Assembly (NCBI RefSeq): GCF_000814475.1
Contig: NZ_JSVC01000033.1
Span: forward strand, 1-33,873
Origin: Flavihumibacter solisilvae
GTDB taxonomy: Bacteria > Bacteroidota > Bacteroidia > Chitinophagales > Chitinophagaceae
Reading direction: 5' to 3'
DNA length: 33,873 nucleotides
Positions 8,307 to 16,424 of the stretch are shown here, piece by piece; position 1 is the stretch's first letter; every line of letters begins with the position of its first letter. The notes beneath the pieces are model-generated. The model worked only from the letters and a program-made list of their open reading frames with translations. It had not been told where the DNA came from and ran no database searches. The translations under genes were made by a program, and so were the position numbers.

Positions 8307-8691
8307 GAAATATAGAGGTGACGAAGGATACGTCGGACAGGAGTTACTCGGCTCAGATCCTGCTGATGTGATCCGCGAACGTTGCAGTATAATTCAAGAG
8401 CTGGTGAATGACAACACCTTAACACTTGATAGGGCATTGAAAGCTTACCAAGTAACAGCTGAACAATACTTTCAGTATTTAGCTTTAAATGATTTCCATT
8501 CATTGCCTGAGGCAGTGAAACAGTATATTGATGCCCTTGAACAGCCTGATCAGCAAATTATAAGTATGCAAGTTTTTGAAAGTGTTTTGATGATACTTTT
8601 TCGACAAATGAATTCAAGCGAAACGGTCTCTAGCTTTTTGTCAAAAATAGAGCATCTTATACATAGAGAATTAAAGCTGAAAGCTTCATAG
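8293..8691 (+). CDS. Small helical protein overlapping the GNAT-like gene; candidate antitoxin/immunity
   Basis: A 132-aa, largely alpha-helical protein with no signal peptide. Its ATG lies inside the preceding gene (14-bp overlap in another frame), which strongly suggests coupled translation of the pair. Residues about 28-62 (RERCSIIQELVNDNTLTLDR followed by ALKAYQVTAEQYFQYL) have the spacing of a helix-turn-helix, and the rest looks like a helical bundle. I do not recognise the family. In GNAT toxin-antitoxin loci the antitoxin normally comes first and is a ribbon-helix-helix protein, so order and type would both be unusual here. Its stop is followed in the same frame by a stretch resembling the tail of the 6263/6919 family. 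Confidence 0.65.
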   Translation: MSSNKKYRGDEGYVGQELLGSDPADVIRERCSIIQELVNDNTLTLDRALKAYQVTAEQYFQYLALNDFHSLPEAVKQYIDALEQPDQQIISMQVFESVLMILFRQMNSSETVSSFLSKIEHLIHRELKLKAS

Positions 8692-8835
8692 TCTTTGCCT
8701 GAGTTCACTGTATGGGCGACGGCTGACATTCCTACGTGGTTCCTACCTATCAAATACCCTAATCTCGAAATGCTTTTGCGACACTTAGACCCAAGGAAGA
8801 CTTATCTGGACCGCAGGGTAAATTCAGGACGATAA
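8692..8835 (+). pseudogene. Probable tail remnant of a third copy of the 6263/6919 family
   Basis: Directly after the TAG of the preceding gene and in the same frame, an open stretch of 47 codons ends at TAA 8833. Its last part, YPNLEMLLRHLDPRK, resembles the family tail (INELGTLLRHWNP in paralogue 2 and NNLGLLLQHWNPR in paralogue 1), and the preceding PEFTVWAT may match the AEFCLLT / SEFYILT strand. There is no start codon of its own in a sensible place and the N-terminal two thirds are missing. It overlaps the 3' end of the acetyltransferase gene on the other strand. Similarity is short, so this remains tentative. Confidence 0.45.
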
Positions 8836-9354
8836 CGGGACCTTTGTGATCTCGTACACAAAGTTCAGCTTGGGAGTTTCTCCGAAGTATGTGACTTCCT
8901 GCTCGCCAATTTTTATTGCACCCAGCCGGGTGATGGCAATTTGTGACCGGATATTTTCTGCTCCAATATGAAAATGAACCTTGTCCACAAATTTGAAAAT
9001 ATACTCAAGCATTAATGCTTTGACCATCGGGTTAATGCCCTTCCCCCAACAGGCCGTTGCATAGAATGTATAACCGATAAAGATGCTGCGATCATCCGGG
9101 TTGTAATCATAAAAGCGTGTACTGCCAATCGCAGATCCGGTCGCTTTATCCATTACCAGGAATGCCCCACCGCTTTGCATCGCACCCTCGAAAAAGCCGG
9201 TGAATACTTCTTTCTTCCAACGGTCTTTGTTTGGATGCTGCACCCATATGGCGGGATCGGATGCCACATTATAAAGCGTTTCAAAATCCAGCTGTTGTAG
9301 TGGACGCAGGATAATGCTTTCATTTTCCAACGTGGGTTGCAAATCGATCTTCAT
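8824..9354 (-). CDS. GNAT-family N-acetyltransferase (RimJ/RimL-like)
   Basis: A 176-aa acetyl-CoA-dependent N-acetyltransferase. The opening LENESIILRPLQQLDFETLY is typical of the RimJ/RimL group (Acetyltransf_3 type). The central strand GSAIGSTRFYDY, the strand IFIGYTFYATACWGKGINP (acyl-CoA loop in the W-G-K-G-I-N form) and the following helix and FVDKVHFHIGAENIRSQIA (partner of the N-x-x-S motif) complete the fold. Substrate cannot be told from sequence; close types acetylate protein N-termini, small amines or antibiotics. It stands alone on the minus strand next to two palindromic structures at its 5' side. Confidence 0.9.
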   Translation of the reverse strand: MKIDLQPTLENESIILRPLQQLDFETLYNVASDPAIWVQHPNKDRWKKEVFTGFFEGAMQSGGAFLVMDKATGSAIGSTRFYDYNPDDRSIFIGYTFYATACWGKGINPMVKALMLEYIFKFVDKVHFHIGAENIRSQIAITRLGAIKIGEQEVTYFGETPKLNFVYEITKVPLSS

Positions 9355-9385
9355 GAATTCAAGTCTTTTTTCATTATCAGGATTT

Positions 9386-9410
9386 ACCCGTCGGGTGCCA
9401 CCCGTCGGGT
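9386..9410. repeat. Doubled palindrome ACCCGTCGGGT
   Basis: ACCCGTCGGGT occurs twice (9386-9396 and 9400-9410) with 3 nt between. Each copy is palindromic, and the pair together with flanking TT/AA folds into a 13-bp hairpin with one mismatch. It lies 31 nt upstream of the acetyltransferase start and is followed on the plus strand by A6, so it does not look like a terminator for either neighbour. It could be an operator or a REP-like element. Confidence 0.6.
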
Positions 9411-9442
9411 AAAAAACCGTCTTTTCACCCTTTTGCCGTAAT

Positions 9443-9464
9443 TTAATTGGTACACTTCAATTAA
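9443..9464. promoter_or_regulatory. Inverted repeat TTAATTG-N8-CAATTAA
   Basis: Perfect 7-bp arms separated by 8 nt, lying between the divergent acetyltransferase (minus) and the lipoprotein gene (plus, start 9610). The shape fits a dimeric regulator site. No regulator gene is adjacent, so this is a weak call. Confidence 0.3.
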
Positions 9465-9609
9465 TTTTCACCGATGACGACAAATCTGACCCGGGATATA
9501 ACCCAAATAGACTTGTGTGTTATCTCCGGTGCCAAAAGCAAGCCGAAAATCAGTAACGGAGGCTCATGTATTTTCTACTTATTATTTCCTTTTTATTTAT
9601 TTTGGCGGG

Positions 9610-10014
9610 ATGATGAAATCAAGACCTGCGTTTATTATTGGAACCTTAATCCTGGGCCTTCTGTATGCATGTCAATCTACCCCGGAATTGAGACAGCCTG
9701 TTTTTACCAAGGACTATGACGAAATAATCCAGGAAATTGGTGCAACAGGGGAATTTTCAAGTGTGTCTTTCACCGTTAGAGCTGAAAAGTCCAGCTCATA
9801 TGAGCCGGGTCATGAATTAATGCTTACACTTCATGAAGGCAAAATACTACCAGCGGATGATCATGGGCTCGACTCCCTTGCAAAAGACGCAGCGACGATA
9901 CTTATAAACCGGGTACAGAATAAAAAAGACTATGATTGGATCTCGGTTGAATTTCAAATCGCAGATCAGTCACTGGCAGGAAGAAAAAAAGTATTTGTAT
10001 ACCGCCCGGATTAA
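9610..10014 (+). CDS. Small predicted lipoprotein, unknown function
   Basis: A 134-aa protein starting MMKSRPAF with a clear lipoprotein signal ending LLYAC (C21). The open frame runs upstream to 9517, but only this Met places the signal peptide at the N-terminus; the second Met (9613) is equally possible. The mature part contains mixed strands and helices (FSSVSFTVRAEKSS; DWISVEFQIADQ) and matches no domain I recognise. GH92 follows 73 nt downstream on the same strand, so they could be co-transcribed, though nothing shows this directly. Confidence 0.75.
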   Translation: MMKSRPAFIIGTLILGLLYACQSTPELRQPVFTKDYDEIIQEIGATGEFSSVSFTVRAEKSSSYEPGHELMLTLHEGKILPADDHGLDSLAKDAATILINRVQNKKDYDWISVEFQIADQSLAGRKKVFVYRPD

Positions 10015-10087
10015 TTGTAGGCTGCTGACAAAAAGCTAAAAAGCGTCTAGAACTGATTCACTTTCATCACATACACCGAAACCAACG

Positions 10088-12436
10088 ATGTGCCAACTGT
10101 TTATTCAATGCCTGACAGCTTTCCTATTCACCCTTGTATGTTTGGACCGTGATGAGTCCCCAGATAAACCCGCCGACCTCGCCAACCCGCTTACAGGCAC
10201 TGCCAAACCAAGGTTTGATTTCTTCGCAGCTGCTTCGTTGCCTTTAGGAATGGTGTCACTCAGCCCGGATACACACCACGGCGACCTGTGGAATTCCGGC
10301 TACCGGTATAATGATCCTTACATTCTTAATTTCAGTCATATCCATAACGCGCAGACAGCTGGCATCCCGGTAATGCCGGTAGTAGGAACATGCAAATCCT
10401 TGCAAGGCCTCGAAGCGTCAAAGTCGAAGTTTTCACACAAGGGAGAAATAGCAAAGCCTGGTTACCAGAAACTGCTGCTCGAAGATTACGGTATCACAGC
10501 TGAGCTCACTGCAACAGAACGTGCAGGCTTTCATCGTTACACTTTTCCCGCAGCGAAAGAAGCGCACATAATTATGGACCTTACCGCGGCACTCGGTCCT
10601 GTCACCATGAAACAGGGATCTGCCAGGAAGGTAAACAGTACCGAGCTGGAAGGTTATTCGGTTATGGCGCCGACATTCCGCAGAAAGAAAGATTGCACGG
10701 TGTATTTCGTTGCGCGGTTCAGCAAACCATTTGATGCAGTGCATTTCTGGAAAGCGGATGGCTCATCTGCGAAGCAGCTCGTCGGCTCCGACTCGGCCTC
10801 TGGCCGCGAAGCGGGTGTGTATGCCAGTTATGATAATCTTGCCGCGGGTGAACAGGTGTTGATGCAGGTCGGGATCTCTTTTGTAAGTATGGAAAATGCC
10901 CGGATGAATCTTGACAGGGAATTGCCAAACTGGAATTTCGATGCAGCCGTCAACCACGCCCGCAATGAATGGAATCGTTATTTAAGCAGGATAGAAGTGA
11001 GTGGCGGTACCAGGAAACAACAGGTGAAATTTTATACGGACCTGATGCATACGGCCATCGGTCGCAGGCTTACGGAAGATGTAAACGGGCAATACCTTGA
11101 TAACAGTGGACCTTCACCTGTTGTAAGACAGATCCCATTAACGCCGGAAGGAAAACCGCCCTTTCATTTTCTCGATACCGATGGCCTGTGGGGCACACAC
11201 TGGAACCTGAATATTTTATGGGCGTTGGTATACCCGGAGTATGGGAACACTGTGGCAGAGACCTTTCTTTCGTTTTACCGGAACAGCGGATTGCTGGCCC
11301 GCGATTCATGGGGCGGTAACTGGGCGCATGTGATGGTGGGCGATCAAACAGTACCATTGTTGGCCGCGCTGGTGAACACCGGCCGGGCGACCTTTGATAA
11401 AGAACTTGCATATCGTGGTTCACTGAAAAATGCTTTCCCGGGTGGCGTTCGGGACAGGGCGGGTTATGAAGAAGGTCCCAATCCCGCGGGCGGCGGAATA
11501 GACCTTTATATCAGGCATGGTTATGTGCCTCTTGAGATCAGGAACCGCGGCGGGGGATTCCACCGTGGTGGTGCTGCGATGACGCTGGAATATGCGTACC
11601 AGGACTGGTGCCTGGCGGGTATGGCAAAAAAGTTGGGTAAATCCAAAGAGGAGTGGCAACAATTCATGCAACGATCCGGGAACTGGAAAAATATTTACGA
11701 TGCTACCACTGGCTGGATGCGGCCAAAGGACTCAGCAGGTGCCTGGTTTTCGCCCTTTGAACCGGTTGGTACCTCAACCTCCGGTGGTCATGCGACTCCG
11801 GGCTTTATTGAATCCAATTCAGCGATCTACAGTTATTATGTTCCGCAGGATGTTAATGGCCTGGTGAAGGCGATGGGAGGCTCGGCAGCTTTTACCAACA
11901 GGCTGGAAGATGCTTTCAAAAGTGCTACCGGTACGGGTTTCGCGGCCGAACACGGAGAGCATTGGTCTGCCCGTGTAGATTACGACAACCAGCCCGGCTG
12001 TCAGCTGGCACATTTATTCAGTCATGCCGGCAGTCCCTGGAAAACACAGTATTGGGTACGACAGGTAAAAGATGCCACGTTCAGTGATACTACTGCAGCT
12101 GTGGGTTACAGGGGTGATGAAGACCAGGGGCAGATGGGAGCACTTAGTGTACTCATGGCCGTTGGATTGTTCGATGTGCAGGGATTGGCAGATCCTGATC
12201 CTACGCTTGAAATCACTTCCCCGGTATTTGATAAGATAGTATTCCATCTTCCTGGTCAGAAAAAGTTCACTATCAAAACGACCTGTCCAACGGGAAAGGA
12301 CAATACCTATATCCAATCGGCACGCATCAATGGAAAAAAATGGACCAGCTATGAGTTTCCGTTCGAAGTATTTGCGAATGGAGGTTCAATGGAACTGGTC
12401 CTGGGTGATAAGCCAAACATGAATTGGGGTAAATAA
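10088..12436 (+). CDS. GH92 family alpha-mannosidase
   Basis: A 782-aa secreted glycoside hydrolase. GH92 enzymes are Ca2+-dependent exo-alpha-mannosidases acting on alpha-1,2/1,3/1,4/1,6-linked mannose, as in high-mannose N-glycans and fungal mannan. The N-terminal beta-sandwich starts with NPLTGT and SLPLGMVSLSPDT, followed by SGYRY and FSHIHNAQTAG. The (alpha/alpha)6 domain contains DTDGLWGTHWNLN and the C-terminal signature GDEDQGQMGAL, whose acidic residues D677/D679 correspond to the family's catalytic base region. A hydrophobic leader (about 4-18) precedes the domain; a Cys at 18 (LVC) is not a canonical lipobox. The usual GG-x-x-x-PGA lead-in is replaced by AKPRFDFFAAAS, so this may be a divergent subfamily with different linkage preference. 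Confidence 0.92.
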   Translation: MCQLFIQCLTAFLFTLVCLDRDESPDKPADLANPLTGTAKPRFDFFAAASLPLGMVSLSPDTHHGDLWNSGYRYNDPYILNFSHIHNAQTAGIPVMPVVGTCKSLQGLEASKSKFSHKGEIAKPGYQKLLLEDYGITAELTATERAGFHRYTFPAAKEAHIIMDLTAALGPVTMKQGSARKVNSTELEGYSVMAPTFRRKKDCTVYFVARFSKPFDAVHFWKADGSSAKQLVGSDSASGREAGVYASYDNLAAGEQVLMQVGISFVSMENARMNLDRELPNWNFDAAVNHARNEWNRYLSRIEVSGGTRKQQVKFYTDLMHTAIGRRLTEDVNGQYLDNSGPSPVVRQIPLTPEGKPPFHFLDTDGLWGTHWNLNILWALVYPEYGNTVAETFLSFYRNSGLLARDSWGGNWAHVMVGDQTVPLLAALVNTGRATFDKELAYRGSLKNAFPGGVRDRAGYEEGPNPAGGGIDLYIRHGYVPLEIRNRGGGFHRGGAAMTLEYAYQDWCLAGMAKKLGKSKEEWQQFMQRSGNWKNIYDATTGWMRPKDSAGAWFSPFEPVGTSTSGGHATPGFIESNSAIYSYYVPQDVNGLVKAMGGSAAFTNRLEDAFKSATGTGFAAEHGEHWSARVDYDNQPGCQLAHLFSHAGSPWKTQYWVRQVKDATFSDTTAAVGYRGDEDQGQMGALSVLMAVGLFDVQGLADPDPTLEITSPVFDKIVFHLPGQKKFTIKTTCPTGKDNTYIQSARINGKKWTSYEFPFEVFANGGSMELVLGDKPNMNWGK

Positions 12437-12444
12437 TATTGTTT

Positions 12445-12876
12445 TCATGAACCCTTTCGCTTGCAGATAATCAACTCCTGATCGTTTTTGTCTGATATTT
12501 CTGTGGGGCGTAAACCAGGCGGTGCGATTACGATCGTCAGCGAATCTCCGTCCAACTCATAGGCAATGCTGACAGGCGTCGAATTAGCAAGCGTTTCCTC
12601 TGGTTGAAGAGTAATCAACTTGAGGTTTCCGGTAGTTTCCAACTTGAACAAATACTTCATCTCCTTCCCAGTCTCATCTCTGAAGGTAAGTTTATCTTTT
12701 CTGAAGACATACACGTAAGACACAGTCCATTTGACGCCGTTTTGACTTTCTGATTGCGCCAACCATTCTCCTTGTATGTTTGCCTGGTCAGTAGATTTTG
12801 CCGCATCTCCAGCGACGCCACATGACAAAGCGCAAACAATAACCAATAAAATGAGGGAGGTCTTCATAATGTCCAC
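12445..12876 (-). CDS. Small lipoprotein, TIGR03067-like
   Basis: A 143-aa predicted lipoprotein with lipobox ALSC (C19; C16 if the second Met at 12867 is used). The mature part starts with IQGEWLAQSESQNGVKW and contains strands ending YELDGDSLTIVIAPPGLRP and LIICKRK. That pattern (QG-W near the start, DGD-L-I, a Pro-rich turn and a final L-I-KRK strand) recalls the TIGR03067/lipocalin-like domain. It faces the GH92 gene tail to tail, 8 bp apart. No enzymatic role can be assigned. Confidence 0.8.
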   Translation of the reverse strand: MDIMKTSLILLVIVCALSCGVAGDAAKSTDQANIQGEWLAQSESQNGVKWTVSYVYVFRKDKLTFRDETGKEMKYLFKLETTGNLKLITLQPEETLANSTPVSIAYELDGDSLTIVIAPPGLRPTEISDKNDQELIICKRKGS

Positions 12877-13198
12877 TTTTAGATTTTAATAAACCTCATT
12901 GCAAAAAAATATATTCCAAATTTATCAATTTCAACAAATACTGCAAATGAGAAAGTAGATAACTCAGGAGTAGCAATAAAGTGATACGAAATAAATCAAT
13001 GAAATAAGATATTGTGCGACAAGAAATCTATTGGGACAATGGCAAAAATTCAAAATGGACTTGGGTGACAAAACACAAAGAGAAGAATTCCAAAATGGAA
13101 AAGTACCAAAGAATGCTAAGCGCGTTTGAATGACATGAGGAAGAGCCGCAGGTAAGATCCCGCCGCAAACGCTACGACGGGATCAGAGCCGCTACAAC
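12877..13198. other. Intergenic region, possible decayed ORF
   Basis: AT-rich spacer of 322 nt. The plus strand has a 39-codon frame at 13014-13133 starting at GTG and rich in Trp, Lys and Asn (EIYWDNGKNSKWTWV), possibly the tail of a lost gene. A 7-bp hairpin GATCCCG/CGGGATC with a long loop (13156-13184) lies just after the lipoprotein stop, but it has no T-run and is a weak terminator. Confidence 0.35.
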
Positions 13199-13759
13199 TC
13201 ATTTTACCTGTTCATAAACGAAAACCGGCTTTTCGTGAGCAACATCATCTACCTCGTAGGTGTACAAATGGGGAACACCCTGCAGTATTTTGATCTCCCA
13301 ACGAAAGGAAAAGGGTTCAAGGTCGTCGCCCTCCGCCACACGCGGTGTGGTACCGTTACCGGTGGAGCAACCGGCCTTCACGGTTTTGAAATTCCCGGTC
13401 ACGGGATAGAATGTGAAAATTTCACCGTCGAATACTATCGTGCCTTCCTTATAGGTATAGTGTTCGGTTGTACATGAAGAACTGGTACGCAGGCCGATAT
13501 ATTGCCAGAACTTCATCTTGCCTTTGCCGTTATTGTTGTCGAACGTGAATTCGCGGCCCGCTTCATATTCGCGGCCGACATGGTGTCCATCGCGGTCGTA
13601 GTAGGAGATCGGCGACAGCGTACCCGTGAACCAGGTGCCTGTCCGCAGCGATTCGGGAACCGGCGACGAAGGTGTTTGCATAGCAGGTTCATCATCCTTG
13701 TCGGATTTACTGCAGGATAAGGACAACACCAGGCATAATACTGTAAAGAGATGTTTCAT
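13199..13759 (-). CDS. Lipoprotein, member 1 of a two-copy family
   Basis: A 186-aa lipoprotein starting MKHLFTVL with lipobox SLSC (C16) and a charged, disordered tether (SKSDKDDEP) after it. Upstream in-frame Met codons are rejected because they bury the signal peptide. The mature domain (about 45-150) follows the pattern G-W-x-G, a Y-x-G strand, FTFDNNNGKGKMKFWQY, a Cys, then YKEGTIVFDGEIFTFYPVTGNFKT and a second Cys. The same order of motifs and the two cysteines recur in the lipoprotein at 20953-21489, so they are paralogues. The fold suggests a small lipocalin-like barrel, possibly with a disulfide. Function unknown. It is divergent from the GH20 gene. Confidence 0.8.
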   Translation of the reverse strand: MKHLFTVLCLVLSLSCSKSDKDDEPAMQTPSSPVPESLRTGTWFTGTLSPISYYDRDGHHVGREYEAGREFTFDNNNGKGKMKFWQYIGLRTSSSCTTEHYTYKEGTIVFDGEIFTFYPVTGNFKTVKAGCSTGNGTTPRVAEGDDLEPFSFRWEIKILQGVPHLYTYEVDDVAHEKPVFVYEQVK

Positions 13760-14005
13760 TGTATTTGAAGGTTTAATGATTACTGGTATTCGGTTGTGTA
13801 TTACGGGTGCAAAGGAACGGCGTGGGTTCGGTCTCTCTTTTCGCATTTCCACTGAATTTTGGATCTACGTAGTTGTACTTATGGACGCAGGGGTGGCGGG
13901 AGTTCCGGCGAATTTTTCATTGGAATTTGGCAAAATTGAAAGGTATTGATGTACTGCCGGGCAATATATTCGTTGCCGGATCGACTGAATTATAAAATTG
14001 ATAAA

Positions 14006-16324
14006 ATGAGAGTGCTTCTTGTCGCGATACAAATGCTTGTGTTCAAAATGGTTACGCTGGCACAACAACCAGTTCACATTATCCCGCAGCCAGTAAGCCT
14101 GGCAGTAAAGGAGGGCAGTTTTCTTTTGGATAAGCATGTATCGCTGAAGCTGAACACTAATGATAAGCAGGTCCATGACGTGGCCAGGTATTTCAGCAAT
14201 TACATTAAACAACTCTCCGGTACAACGCTGCAAATGGCAAAGGCACCCGTCAATGGCAGGTATGTAGCATTCGTGCTTGATCCTGCAATCACGGGTAGTG
14301 AGGAAGGATACCGGGTTGCAGTAACGCGGGATGCCATAACGATCACAGCTAAACGCACCCAGGGCTTGTTCTATGGCGTGCAGTCAATACTGCAGACATT
14401 GCCTGCGATCCGGACCAACCAGGTTCTGCAGGTTCCCTGCATGGAGATTGTGGATACGCCAAGATTCAAATGGCGCGGAATGATGCTGGATGTGAGCCGT
14501 CATTTCTTTGCCCCTGAGCTGGTAAAGGAGTTCATAGATTTACTGGCGACCTACAAAATGAATGTGTTTCACTGGCACCTTGTTGATGGCGCCGGTTGGA
14601 GACTCGAGATCAAAAAATATCCGCGCCTCACAGACCTGGCGGCATGGCGTGTCGACGATTGGGGAAAGCCCTGGAACTGGGCAGATGTGGAATTCAATGC
14701 CGACAGGTCAAAAGCTACTTACGGCGGCTATTATACACAGGAACAGGTCAGGGAGATTGTCGCATACGCTAAAGCCCGGCACATCACAATAGTGCCCGAA
14801 ATTGAAATGCCAGGTCATTCTGAAGCGGCACTGGCAGCATACCCGGAATTCTCCTGTACGCCTAAGAGTCATTTCGGTCAGACCGGAAATTTTTATGCCC
14901 GTACAGTACAGAGTAATTACTGCGCCGGAAACGACAGCGCTTTTGTTTTTCTGCAGAACATCCTCTCGGAAGTCATCAACCTTTTTCCCTCCACCTATAT
15001 CCATGTGGGCGGTGATGAGGTCGACAAGACTAGCTGGAAAGAGTGTGCGAAATGCCAGTCCCGAAAGAAGGCGGAAGGACTTAAAGATGAAGAAGAATTG
15101 CAGAGCTATTTCATCCGGCGGATGGAGAAATACCTGGCATCAAAAGGCCGGAAGCTCCTCGGGTGGGATGAAATTCTTGAAGGCGGACTGGCACCACAGG
15201 CTACTGTAATGAGCTGGCGCGGTGAAGCTGGTGGTATCAAGGCGGCACAAATGAACCATGATGTGGTGATGTCGCCGGGTTCGCCATGTTATTTCGATCA
15301 CTACCAGGGTGATCCGGAAACCGAACCGCCTGCGATCGGCGGATTCAATACGCTCAAAAAAGTATATAGCTACGAACCCATACCGGCTGAGCTGGGTGCT
15401 GAACATGCAAAGCACGTATTGGGCGCACAGGCGAACCTGTGGACCGAATACGTGACCACTTATGAGCATGTGGAATACATGGTGCTTCCACGGATGCTGG
15501 CGTTATCAGAAGTGTTGTGGAGCCCGAAAGAAGCGCGCGACTGGAAACAATTCCAGCAAAGGTTGCGGCAGCACATGGTAGGTTTTGAGCAGCGTGGACT
15601 GCATTATTCCAAGGGAAATTTCAAGGTGGATATCCTGCCCCTGGTTATCGACGGGAAATTATTTGTGAAACTTGAAGCTGAACATGAAGATGCAGTGATC
15701 TATTATACGATCGACGGTACTGATCCCAATACCGGCAGCCTGCGCTATGAAAAGCCATTTGAGGTAAACAGGTCCATGAACCTGAAAGCCGGCCTTGCTC
15801 TTGATAACAGCATGGTAAAGGCGAAGCCCGCAGAGCAATCGTTCACTTTCAATAAAGCAACAGGCCATGCGGTGCAGTATGCGACCCCGAACAGCCGCTA
15901 TTACCAGGCTAATGGTACGAACACTTTGACTGACGGTCTCAGGGGAACGAAGAATATCGGCAAGCAGTGGCATGCCTTCAGTGGCAATGACATGGTTGCG
16001 ACCATCGATTTAGGCAGGGAAATTACCGCTGGCACTATGTCGCTCGGTTGCCTTCAGAACTATGACCAATGGATCTTCTATCCGAAGTGGGTGAAGTTTG
16101 AAGCGTCTGTTGATGGAAATAATTTCAGTGAGATCACTACGGTTGCTAATTCTGTGCCCATTAGTGATCGTGCGCCACAATTCCAGGATTTCAGCGCCCG
16201 GTTCGACCAACGGAAATTCCGATACGTCCGGGTGACTGCCGCCAATGCAGGTCTGTGTCCCAAGGGCCACCCTGGCGAAGGGCAGGCGGGATGGTTGTTT
16301 GTGGATGAGTTGGTAGTAGAATAA
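14006..16324 (+). CDS. GH20 beta-N-acetylhexosaminidase
   Basis: A 772-aa exported enzyme releasing terminal beta-GlcNAc/GalNAc from chitobiose or glycans by substrate-assisted catalysis. In order: signal peptide (about 1-18), GH20b domain (about 22-145), catalytic barrel starting FKWRGMMLDVSRHF with HWHLVDGAGWRLEI, the catalytic pair D337-E338 in HVGGDEVD, and a Trp-rich end (QANLWTEYV). A CHB_HEX C-terminal segment (YYTIDGTDPNTG) and a C-terminal F5/8-type carbohydrate-binding domain (about 620-770, ending FRYVRVTAANAG) follow. The frame is open from 13946, but the Met at 14006 starts the signal peptide. No adjacent SusC/D. Works logically with GH92 and GH29 on N-glycan-like chains. Confidence 0.95.
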   Translation: MRVLLVAIQMLVFKMVTLAQQPVHIIPQPVSLAVKEGSFLLDKHVSLKLNTNDKQVHDVARYFSNYIKQLSGTTLQMAKAPVNGRYVAFVLDPAITGSEEGYRVAVTRDAITITAKRTQGLFYGVQSILQTLPAIRTNQVLQVPCMEIVDTPRFKWRGMMLDVSRHFFAPELVKEFIDLLATYKMNVFHWHLVDGAGWRLEIKKYPRLTDLAAWRVDDWGKPWNWADVEFNADRSKATYGGYYTQEQVREIVAYAKARHITIVPEIEMPGHSEAALAAYPEFSCTPKSHFGQTGNFYARTVQSNYCAGNDSAFVFLQNILSEVINLFPSTYIHVGGDEVDKTSWKECAKCQSRKKAEGLKDEEELQSYFIRRMEKYLASKGRKLLGWDEILEGGLAPQATVMSWRGEAGGIKAAQMNHDVVMSPGSPCYFDHYQGDPETEPPAIGGFNTLKKVYSYEPIPAELGAEHAKHVLGAQANLWTEYVTTYEHVEYMVLPRMLALSEVLWSPKEARDWKQFQQRLRQHMVGFEQRGLHYSKGNFKVDILPLVIDGKLFVKLEAEHEDAVIYYTIDGTDPNTGSLRYEKPFEVNRSMNLKAGLALDNSMVKAKPAEQSFTFNKATGHAVQYATPNSRYYQANGTNTLTDGLRGTKNIGKQWHAFSGNDMVATIDLGREITAGTMSLGCLQNYDQWIFYPKWVKFEASVDGNNFSEITTVANSVPISDRAPQFQDFSARFDQRKFRYVRVTAANAGLCPKGHPGEGQAGWLFVDELVVE

Positions 16325-16424
16325 TGTCTGGCTTCATCAGTTCTACATTAACACAGAATTGACAGGCCTGGACTCTGAATTTTTGCAGCCGGTAGCTATT
16401 TTCATATTCAACTAAACCTTTTTT

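Noticed and set aside
13156-13184. GATCCCG/CGGGATC hairpin as a terminator
   Set aside because: The 15-nt loop and the missing T-run make it a weak candidate.
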